From Agriotes lineatus (Eukaryota; Arthropoda; Insecta; Coleoptera; Elateridae), in contig CALNHX010005210.1 of NCBI GenBank assembly GCA_940337035.1, positions 1 to 64,000 of the forward strand: 64,000 bases of DNA. Reading direction: 5' to 3'. The position numbers were made by a program, and so were the translations under genes. This document shows, piece by piece, positions 28,335 through 36,326 of the stretch; position 1 is the first letter of the stretch, and every line of letters starts with the position of its first letter. The notes beneath the pieces are model-generated. The model searched no databases and was not told the origin of the DNA. It was given only the letters and a program-made list of their open reading frames with translations.

Positions 28335-28476
28335 ATGGCTCAAAAGCCGGCCAAGTATGGATTGAAAATTTACGCCCTCTGTGACTCACAAACGTTTTAT
28401 ACGTATAATATGCAGGTGTATTGTGGAGCTCAACCACCTGGGCCTTACGTCATCTCTAATAGACCCTACGATATCA
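28335..28476 (+). pseudogene. piggyBac-like transposase fragment (47 codons)
   Basis: The translation begins AQKPAKYGLKIYALCDS and continues with TFYTYNMQVYCG, PPGPYVIS and NRPYDI. It matches the conserved part of the DDE transposase of the piggyBac/PGBD family, where K-P-x-K-Y-G-x-K-I follows the first catalytic aspartate region. Only about 47 codons survive. The left edge is flush with the AAAGAT tail of the upstream RTE-type copy and the right edge runs into a G-rich tract. The N-terminal domain, catalytic residues further along and zinc-binding C terminus are all missing. It is a captured fragment, not a gene; the ATG at the left edge is probably fortuitous. Family call from recalled motif similarity. 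Confidence 0.8.
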
Positions 28477-28894
28477 AAATATTGGTGGGTGGCGGGAGGG
28501 GGGGGGGGGTGAAATTTTGGGGGACCCGCAGACGTTGTCCTGTCCGAACGTTGGTTTGCCTGCTATTAGAGGTTCAGCAAAGGTTTTTTCGATTTTCTAA
28601 TTATCGATTTTTTTTCATTTTAAAATATTGGAGGCGGTGGGGGGGGGTGAAATTTTGGGGTTATATGTTATGGTATGCGAGAAATCTTTAAAAAATTTAA
28701 AAAAAGAAATTTGTCAAAAAAAATTAAAACAATTCCTATAACCCGACTGCAGCGCCACCTACCGGATCCAATTGTGAATCTAAACCATCCAGGGACCCAC
28801 TCAAACACACACAAAAAATTTCATCAAAATCGGTCAAGCCGTTTAGGAGGAGTTCAGTCACATACACAAGTACAGAAGAATTATATATATAAAG
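28477..28894 (+). mobile_element. RTE-type LINE or SINE 3' region, copy B
   Basis: Repeats the tail module of copy A in direct orientation, including GAAATTTGTCAAAAAAAATT, CAGCGCCACCTACCGGATCC and GTTTAGGAGGAGTTCAGTCA, and ends in ATATATATAAAGA. Its 5' part holds a partial internal duplication of a G-rich motif ending in GTGAAATTTTGGGG (near 28481-28530 and 28630-28662). There is no coding capacity. It forms the right end of the composite insertion. Confidence 0.7.
28484..28509 (+). repeat. G-tract with G-quadruplex potential
   Basis: Runs GGTGGGTGGCGGGA followed by 12 consecutive G residues. It contains at least four runs of three or more G with short loops. A related G-rich run lies at 28630-28648. 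Both precede the same GTGAAATTTTGGGG sequence and belong to RTE-tail copy B. Confidence 0.75.
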
Positions 28895-28998
28895 ATTAGC
28901 TCTAACAATTACGTACCAGTAACAATTTATTACGTTTCCCGGTTCTTAAAGATAAGCTGGCGTAGATTCCATAGGTTACAACTGCTAGGACGCTAGGA

Positions 28999-30822
28999 GG
29001 TCTACCTCTAATGTCTCAAACGGTAGCAGTTTTATATGTTGGTGCACAATGGCATTTACAAACGTTTACACTTGTACTATTGAGCTTTAAACAACTTGAA
29101 ACAGCCGGGGGATTGTTTTTCTTTCGTCTTAATCTTAGAGATTACAGAACTCTAATTACTGACATCTGCCAGCTTGCGAAGGGTTATTTATAATGCCTAT
29201 TAGCTCTAACAATTACGCACCAATAAGAATTTATTACGTTTCCCGGTTCTTATAGCTAAGCTGGCGTAGATTCCATAGGTTGCAACTGCTAGGACGCTAG
29301 GAGAGCTACCTCTAATGTCTCAAACGGTAGCAGTTTTATATGTTGGTGCACATCGGCATGTAAAATGTTTACACTTGTACTATTAAGCTTTAAACAACTA
29401 GAAACAACTGGGTGATTGTTTGTCTTACGTCTTAATCTTGGAGATTGCAGTACTATAATTACTGACATCTGCCAGCTCGCGAAGAGTTATTTATAATGCC
29501 TATTAGCTATAAAAATAAGGAACCAGTACAATTTATTACCTTTCCCGGTTCTTGAAGCTAAGCTGGCGTAGACTCCATAGGTTACAGCTGCTAGGACGCT
29601 AGAAGACCTACCTCTGAATGGCTCAAACGGTAGCAGTTTTATATGTTGGTGCACATCGGCATTTACAAATGTTTACACTTGTACTATTCAGCTTTAAACA
29701 ACTAGAAACAAACGGGGGATTGTTTGTCTTACGTCTTAATCTTGGAGATTACAGTAATATAATTACTGACATCTGCCAGTTCGCGAAGAGTTATTTATAA
29801 TGCCTATTAGCTCTAACAATTACGTACCAGTAACAATTTATTACGTTTCCCGGCTCTTATAGCTAAGCTGACGTAGATTCCATAAGTTACAACTGCTAGG
29901 ACGCTAGGAGGTCTACCTCTAATGTCTCAAACGGTAGCAGTTTTATATGTTGGTGCACAATGGCATTTACAAATGTTTACACTTGTACTATTGAGCTTTA
30001 AACAACTTGAAACATCAGGGGGATTGTTTTTCTTTCGTCTTAATCTTAGAGATTACAGAACTCTAATTACTGACATCTGCCAGCTTGCGAAGGGTTATTT
30101 ATAATGCCTATTAGCTCTAACAATTACGAACCAGTAACAATGTATTACGTTTCCCGGTTCTTATAGCTAAGCTGGCGTAGATTCCATAGGTTACAACTGC
30201 TAGGACGCTAGGAGAGCTACCTCTAATGTCTCAAACGGTAGCAGTTTTATATGTTGGTGCACAATGGCATTTAGAAATGTTTACACTTGTACTATTGAGC
30301 TTTAAACAACTTGAAACAACCGGTGTTTGTTTGTCTTTCATCTTAATCTTAGAGATTACAGTACTCTAATTACTGACATCTGCCAGCTTGCGAAGGGTTA
30401 TTTATAATGCCTATTAGCTCTAACAATTACGAACCAGTAACATTTTAATACGTTTCTCGCCTCTTAAAGCTAAGCTGGCGTAGAATCCATAGGTTACAGC
30501 TGCTAGGACGCTAGAAGACCTACCTCTGAATGGCTCAAACGGTAGCAGTTTTATATGTTGGTGCACATCGGCATTTACAAATGTTTACACTTGTACTATT
30601 CAGCTTTAAACAACTAGAAACAAACGGGGGATTGTTTGTCTTACGTCTTAATCTTGGAGATTACAGTACTATAATTATTGACATCTGCCAGCTCGCGAAG
30701 AGTTATTTATAATGCCTATTAGCTCTAACAATTACGTACCAGTAACAATTTATTACGTTTCCCGACTCTTATAGCTAAGCTGGCGTTGATTCCATAGGTT
30801 ACAACTGCTAGGACGCTAGGAG
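28999..30822 (+). repeat. 911 bp three-monomer higher-order repeat, two copies
   Basis: Start codons of the plus-strand frame fall at 29011, 29314, 29618, 29922, 30226, 30530 and 30834, in the order ATGTCT, ATGTCT, ATGGCT repeated. Corresponding monomers are 911-912 bp apart and share private variants such as GTGCACAATGGCATTTA. The same pair of types occurs at 27228 and 27531, upstream of the composite insertion, so the insertion landed inside this higher-order domain. Confidence 0.85.
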
Positions 30823-30833
30823 AGCTACCTCTA

Positions 30834-31123
30834 ATGTCTCAAACGGAAGCAGTTTTATATGTTGGTGCACATCGGCATTTACAAATGTTTACACTTGTAC
30901 TATTGAGCTTTAAACAACTTGAAACAACTGGGGGATTGTTTGTCTTACGTCTTAATCTTGGAGATTGCAGTACTATAATTACTGACATCTGCCAGCTCGC
31001 GAAGAGTTATTTATAATGCCTATTAGCTCTAACAATAACGAACCAGTAACAATTTATTACCTTTCCCGGCTCTTAAAGCTAAGCTGGCGTAGGTTCCATA
31101 GGTTACAACTGATAGGACGCTAG
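30834..31123 (+). other. Representative monomer with two overlapping short frames
   Basis: Frame A (30834-31016, 60 codons) begins MSQTEAVLYVGAHRHLQ and ends AKSYL. Its stop overlaps the start of frame B in TAATG at 31014-31018. Frame B (31016-31123, 35 codons plus stop) begins MPISSNNNEPVTIYY and ends QLIGR. The next frame-A ATG follows 13 bp later, so about 96% of the 303 bp monomer is covered. I recognise no protein family. Frame A is intact only in a minority of monomers; most others carry a one-base deletion or a stop. Coding function is unproven and the arrangement may be chance preserved by array homogenisation. Confidence 0.35.
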
Positions 31124-31931
31124 AAGAGCTACTCTAATGCCTCAAACGGTAGCAGTTTTATGTGTTGGTGCACATCGGCATTTAAAATGTTTACACTTGT
31201 GCTATTAAGCTTTAAACAACTAGAAACAACCGGGGGATTGTTTGTCTTACTGCTTAATCTTGGAGATTGTAAACTATAATTACTGACATCTGCCAGCTCG
31301 CGAAGAGTTATTTATAATGCCTATTAGCTCTAACAATAACGAACCAGATTTATGTGTTGGTGCAGATCGGTATTTAGAGTGTTTATACTTGTACCATTGA
31401 GCTTTAAACAACTAGAAACAACCGGGGAATTGTTTGTCTTACTTCTTATTCTTGGAGATTACAGACCTATAATTACTGACATCTGCCAGCACGCGACGAG
31501 TTATTTATAATGCCTATTAGCTATAAAAATAAGGAACCAGTACAATTTATTACCTTTCCCGGCTCTTAAAGCTAAGCTGGCGTAGATTCCATAGGTTACA
31601 ACTGATAGGACGCTAGAAGAGCTACCTCTAATGCCTCAAACGGTTGCAGTTTTATGTCGGTGCTAATCGGCATTTACAAATGTTTCCACTTTTACTATTG
31701 AGCTCTAAACAACTGGAAACAACCTGGGGATTGTTTGTCTTACTTCTTAATCTTGGAGATTGTGAACTATAATTACTGACATCTGCCAGCTCGCGAAGAG
31801 TTATTTATAATGCCTATTAGCTCTAACAATTACGAACCAGTAACAATTTATTACGTTTCCCGGCTCTTAAAGCTAGGCTGGCGTAGATTCCATAGGTTAC
31901 AACTGCTAGGACGCTAGAAAAGCTACCTCTA

Positions 31932-32213
31932 ATGCCTCAAACGGTAGCAGTGTTATATATTGGTGCACATCGGCAATTACAAATATTTACACTTCTACTA
32001 TTAAGCTTTAAACAATTAGAAACAACCGGGGGATTGTTTTGCGTACGTCTTAATATAGGAGATTATAGTACTATAATTACTGACATTCGCGAAGAGTTTT
32101 TTATAATGCCTATTAGCTCTAACAATTACCAACTAGTTTCATTTTATTACGTTTCACGGCTTTCAAAGCTAAGCTGGAGTAGATTCCTTAGGTTAGAACT
32201 GCTAGGACGCTAG
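31932..32213 (+). other. 93-codon fused frame in the last complete satellite monomer
   Basis: In this divergent terminal monomer a short deletion in the GACATCTGCCAGCTCGCGAA region joins frame A to frame B in one reading frame. The product starts MPQTVAVLYIGAHRQLQ, passes through ITDIREEFFIMPISS at the junction and ends RLELLGR. It is the longest plus-strand frame in the array. No known domain is recognised. It lies at the array edge, where divergent monomers are expected, and is most likely fortuitous. Confidence 0.3.
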
Positions 32214-32258
32214 AAGAGCTACCTCTAATGCCTCAAACGGTAACAGTTCCATATGTTG

Positions 32259-32350
32259 TTAGCTTTTTACTTACCTTTAGGTCGTCGCTCTTTAATTATT
32301 TAACTCAACAATTGAACATTATATAAGTGTACTTTTGGCCCGTCTAGTAG
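32259..32350 (+). promoter_or_regulatory. Orphan 92 bp between satellite and LINE with TATA-like motif
   Basis: The sequence is neither satellite A nor recognisable element coding sequence. It contains TATATAA at 32320-32326, and the initiator-like CAGTGAA lies at 32354, a spacing of 34 bp that would suit a core promoter. It could be the 5' end of the LOA element, a remnant of another transposon, or coincidence in AT-rich DNA. Confidence 0.25.
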
Positions 32351-32814
32351 CAGCAGTGAAGACATCGCGAATTCTTTAATTAAGATGTTAAAAGGAGCGC
32401 CAACAAGTTAATACTCAGGTACACTGAAATAGGGGTCGAGCATTCCCAGCTGAACTGAACGGCTATAAACGCTGTGACGATTTATGCCGAGGCAGCGCAG
32501 CCAAGTTGTTCAGGTCTTGCACCTCCCGCCTAACAACAAGGAAGACTGCAGGGTATCACTAGCAACGATCATTGATATGCGATCCTAGCGATTGCATCCT
32601 TCTCGTGGTGGCCCCGTTGAGACTGAACCCAGCGGATCTAGACTGGGAAGTCAATAAACATCCCCCGAGCCCAGCTGTCGTGTCGTGGCTAAGGGTCTGC
32701 ACTCGGGATAACGTTGCCGGCAAAGACAAATCTCTGGTCACGTCATTGCCGTTATACCATACATGGATATCTCTGGTGTAGGCATGTAATACGGGAGATA
32801 TCTATGCTGGGGTC

Positions 32815-34058
32815 TTGGCTTCACCGCCCGGACCAAGAGGAGAAAACCTCAATAAAAATCCTAAATCTCACGGCGGGAGACCAGGCTCAAGAGATGCATC
32901 GCAGTCTAATAGATCAGCCTTTCTGGTTCCAAAATCTCCTTTTCGAATGTGTTATGCGACCCGTACAAAGCAGAGCACCAGCAGGTATAGGCGCAGGGGA
33001 TTATAATATCCAGAAGTATTTAGCCAAACCTTTTACAGTTGCATTAAATACTCACTTGTATGCTTTTTCACAGGGTCAAGACGACACACTGATGGAGTCA
33101 TCACCGCTTCCGATCACTGATGCTCAGACTTCGGTGACCGAGACAGAAATGGAACAGTGTGCCTCTACTGCAGAGTTGACAGTCCAGACTTCCAGTCAAG
33201 GACACTCTTCCGAGCAGAAAAAGGCCGCAACCGGAGCGGACATAGCCGATCAACTAGGCAAAGTGTCCTTCAAAAAGGTCCAACTTACAGCCAAGGAACG
33301 CAGAGAACGCGCCAAGCGAGCCTGCGAAGCCAAAGGCATTAAGTACGACCCAAACTTTAAAAGAAAGCAGAAGATGGAGAAGAGGGCAGACCCATCTTCG
33401 ATATCGGAAAAAAACTGCAACCAACCAGGGACAAAAGAGGAAACGCTCTAACGAAGCCACTCCCTCCCCGGCAAACGCCAAAAAGAGGCCCAGGTAGAAA
33501 GTAGACAAGCCGACCTCACCAAAGGCAGGCACAAGCAAGCTTGATTTTGCTGAGGCAGCCACTACGGTGAAGATGGCCATCTACCCTGCTGCATATCCAA
33601 ATGTCAAACTGACAAAGGAACAAGGTGACCTAGTCAGAGACAGTCTGATAAATCTCACCTTCCAGATGGAAGAAGAAGAGAACACACCTCTCTTTACCAG
33701 CCACTATTTCGAAGCTGGTACATACGTGGTTGCGTGCAAGGACGAACTCACAAAACACTGGTTAAGTGAGCAAGTACCTAAGCTGCACCCGTGGACCAAT
33801 GCCAAGCTGGAGGTAAAAGAGCGGGCAAAAGTGATTAATTCCGTCCGGGTAGTGTTCAACGTCCCCAAGTGGTACGACAAACAGAAACCCGAGGTTATTC
33901 TCCGTCTGAGCGGTAGAACGTTCGCAGCAATGATAGATGACAGGGCAAAACAAGCACTAACATCCATCAACTGTGTAGCGCACTTAGGCCTCAACAAGGT
34001 CACTTTCCGTATTCGCTCCAAGGATAGGAAAGAAGCACCTGAAAGTAGTCCAAATTAA
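32815..34058 (+). pseudogene. LOA-type ORF1 (DUF4780 Gag-like protein), frameshifted
   Basis: Three consecutive segments in different frames make up one broken ORF1. The first (32815-33006) is a basic, Ser/Arg-rich N terminus ending TRTKQSTSRYRRRGL. The second (33092-33451) is a Ser/Thr/Glu-rich linker, then a basic segment with LTAKERRERAKRACEAKG. The third (33567-34058, 163 codons) begins MAIYPAAYPNVKLTKEQ and continues with YFEAGTYVVACKDE and SGRTFAAMIDDRAK. This pattern resembles the DUF4780 domain found with insect LINE elements, thought to bind nucleic acid and package the element RNA. Frameshifts lie between 33006 and 33092 and between 33451 and 33567. The 3' end overlaps the ORF2 frame near 34021-34058, as is common in such elements. 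It cannot give a full protein. Confidence 0.75.
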
Positions 34059-36326
34059 CCTCCACCACTGCAAAGCAGTCACTGCAAATCTAATCAGAAA
34101 GCTGCTAGTAGATGACATCGATTTAGCACTGATCCAAGAACCATGGATAGTTAAGGGGCAAGTCCGTAGATTAGGGGGTGCTAAAGGTAAGCTTATTTAT
34201 AATCATGCAAGTCCTAGAACATGCATACTTATAAGAAATAATCTAGACTGTTTACTAATGGAATTCTGTTCTAGAGACATAACCACAATTAAAATAAAAT
34301 GGAATAACGATGAAGGTTGTGACCAAGCCATTATAAGCTTCGTCTACCTTCCATCTGATTCTAGAGACCCACCGCCTAGCGAGGAACTAGAGAACCTAGT
34401 ATCATCTGCTTCCCAAGACGATCTATACCTCATCCTAGGCTGCGACGCAAATTCTCACCACACCATTTGGGGCAGCACCAACTGCAACATAAGAGGTGTG
34501 TCACTTTTAGAATTTATCTTAACTAACAATCTAGTAGTAGTCAATAAAGGTAACACTCCAAATTTTTATAACACTAATAGACATGAAGTTATAGATATTA
34601 CCATAACCACTATGAGAATTAATCAATCAGTGAATAAATGGCAAGTTTCAGACGAACCATCACTCTCTGACCACAATTATATAATCTTTGAATTGTCTCA
34701 AAGGGAAGTAAGCCAAAGAGTTTACTACAACCCAAGAAAGACAGACTGGGGCCTATATAAACAAAAACTACAAGAGAAGATAGAACACCTAAAGTTCAGA
34801 TCTTCCAATAAAGTAGTTTTAGACTCAAATGCTGACCGGTTAAAAGAGACCATGATTGACTCCTTTCAGAGTAGCTGTCCTCTAATAGACCCAAGTCAGC
34901 AAAGAGCAAAAAAACACACAAATTGGTGGAATAAAGGCCTAGAAAAGACCAGACAAGAAGTCAAACGTCCGTTTGACAGGTCTAAAGCCACAAATAACTG
35001 GGAGAACTATCACAAGGCTCTCACAGACTATGGCAAAAAAATCAAGGCAGCTAAGACAGCAGCCTGGAAAAAGTTTTGCCAGGAGGTGGAGACCACGCGA
35101 TTCACAGCTAGACTCCACAAAATCATCTCAAAGCAAGCCATGAACCCAGTAGGCACTCTTAAAAAAGAAAGCGGAGAATACACTACAACGGAAGAGGAGA
35201 CTTTATCTCTTTTGATAAAAACTCACCTACCCGGAGTAGTGGAACAACCTACTCTGGCTTAACCCAATCATACCCCTAGGAGGGAAGACTGGGAAACAGC
35301 TAAGAGAATAGTCAGCAAAGAAAGGATTAGACGGGCAACTAGCCTCTTCAGTCCTTTCAAATCTGCTGGAAACAACGGCATACAACCCGTAATGCTGCAG
35401 AAAGGGATAGATATACTGCTGAACCCACTCAAAGACATGTTTCAAGCAAGTCTTACCTTAGGCTACATTCCCCAAGCCTGGAGAGTGACTAAAGTACTAT
35501 TTATCTCTAAGCCTGGTAAGAGCAGCTATGCAGAAGCTAAATCTTACAGACCTATCAGCCTAACGTCTTTCCTCCTTAAAACGTTGGAAAGATTAGTAGA
35601 CAGATACTGGAAGGAGGAAGCCCTAACTTCACTCCCGATTCACAAATATTAACATGCTTACCAAACAGGGAAGTCATGTGAAACCGCCCTACACCAACTA
35701 GTGGGGAAAATTGAGAGAACCTTGGAGTACAAGGAGTACGCAGTCGGAGCATTTCTAGACATAGAAGGTGCCTTCCACAACACCTCCTACCACTCTATTG
35801 AAAGAGCAATGACAAACCATCAGATCGATAACACCACGATAAGATGGACTATGGCAATGCTCAACACTAGAGTTATATAAGTCAAGTTATTTCACTAGGA
35901 AAAGACAGTGCAGGCGACAAGGGGATGTCCACAGGGAGGAGTTCTTTCTCCACTCCTGTGGTGCCTCACAGTTGATGAACTGCTGATCCAACTAAATAAC
36001 AAAGGCTACTACACTCAAGGATACGCTGACGACATTGTCATACTGATTCAAGGTAAATACCAAAGAACCGTGGACAATGTAGTGAAATCACTACTAAAGA
36101 TAACCGAAGAGTGGTGTCTAGAGAATAATCTTAGAATTAATCCCAGCAAAGCCACTCTCGTCGCTTTCACTCGTAGAAAAAACATCACAAACAGAATGAA
36201 CATAAAACTGTTTGAGACAAATGTCAACTGGGAGAACGAGGTTAAGTACTTAGGTCTAACCATCGATTCAAAACTAACTTGGAACTCCCACTTAGACAAA
36301 ATAATCACCAGGTGCATACAAACATT
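34021..36326 (+). pseudogene. LOA-type ORF2, N-terminal part: endonuclease and most of reverse transcriptase
   Basis: One frame runs from 34021 to the RTE insertion with four in-frame stops, at 35260, 35650, 35878 and 35896. The endonuclease comes first: VVQINLHHCK, LALIQEPW (catalytic Glu), LILGCDANSHHTIWGS and PSLSDHNYI (catalytic Asp-His). Reverse transcriptase follows: FKSAGNNGIQPVML, KSYRPISLTSFLLKTLERLV, AFLDIEGAF (motif A Asp), RGCPQGGVLSPLL (motif B), GYADDIVIL (motif C) and LRINPSKATLVAF. Catalytic residues are kept but the stops make it non-functional. The frame breaks at ACAAACATT (36318-36326) and resumes after the second copy of that duplication with LVIGKRAIGSTW. Confidence 0.85.
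36318..36326 (+). repeat. Target-site duplication of nested RTE-like element, left copy
   Basis: ACAAACATT here is repeated at 38353-38361. Taking one copy, the host LOA frame reads CIQTLVIGKRAIG without a break, which fixes both insertion boundaries. Confidence 0.95.

Larger units (their letters stand above)
27726..28894 (+). mobile_element. Composite insertion: RTE-tail, MITE, piggyBac fragment, RTE-tail
   Basis: A 1.17 kb block unrelated to satellite A, inserted at the same monomer position as TAATGCCTATTAGCTC. The outer flanks are ACTAGCT at 27719-27725 and ATTAGCT at 28895-28901, a likely 7 bp target-site duplication with one mismatch. Inside are two direct copies of an RTE-type 3' end (27726-28334 and 28477-28894) separated by a piggyBac transposase fragment; the first copy carries a MITE. 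Only the outer ends show a duplication, so the block probably arrived as one unit. Confidence 0.7.
28895..32258 (+). repeat. Satellite A array, distal part
   Basis: The same monomers resume directly after the composite insertion with ATTAGCTCTAACAATTACG. Most monomers here carry the TTTAAACAACT variant, which keeps a 60-codon frame open (29011, 29618, 29922, 30530, 30834). The array ends inside a monomer at ACAGTTCCATATGTTG, after which no satellite sequence is seen. Confidence 0.95.

Noticed and set aside
28335..28691. 118-codon frame extending the piggyBac fragment through the G tract
   Set aside because: Only the first 47 codons resemble a transposase; the rest is translated G-rich repeat and RTE-tail sequence.
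32572..32781. Overlapping short frames in the LOA leader (32559-32781)
   Set aside because: They lie in the 5' leader upstream of ORF1, overlap each other on both strands and resemble no known protein.
36048..36317. Minus-strand frame over the LOA reverse transcriptase, and similar frames at 33254, 33704, 35227, 40756 and 41419
   Set aside because: They are antisense shadows of retrotransposon coding sequence with no recognisable domains.
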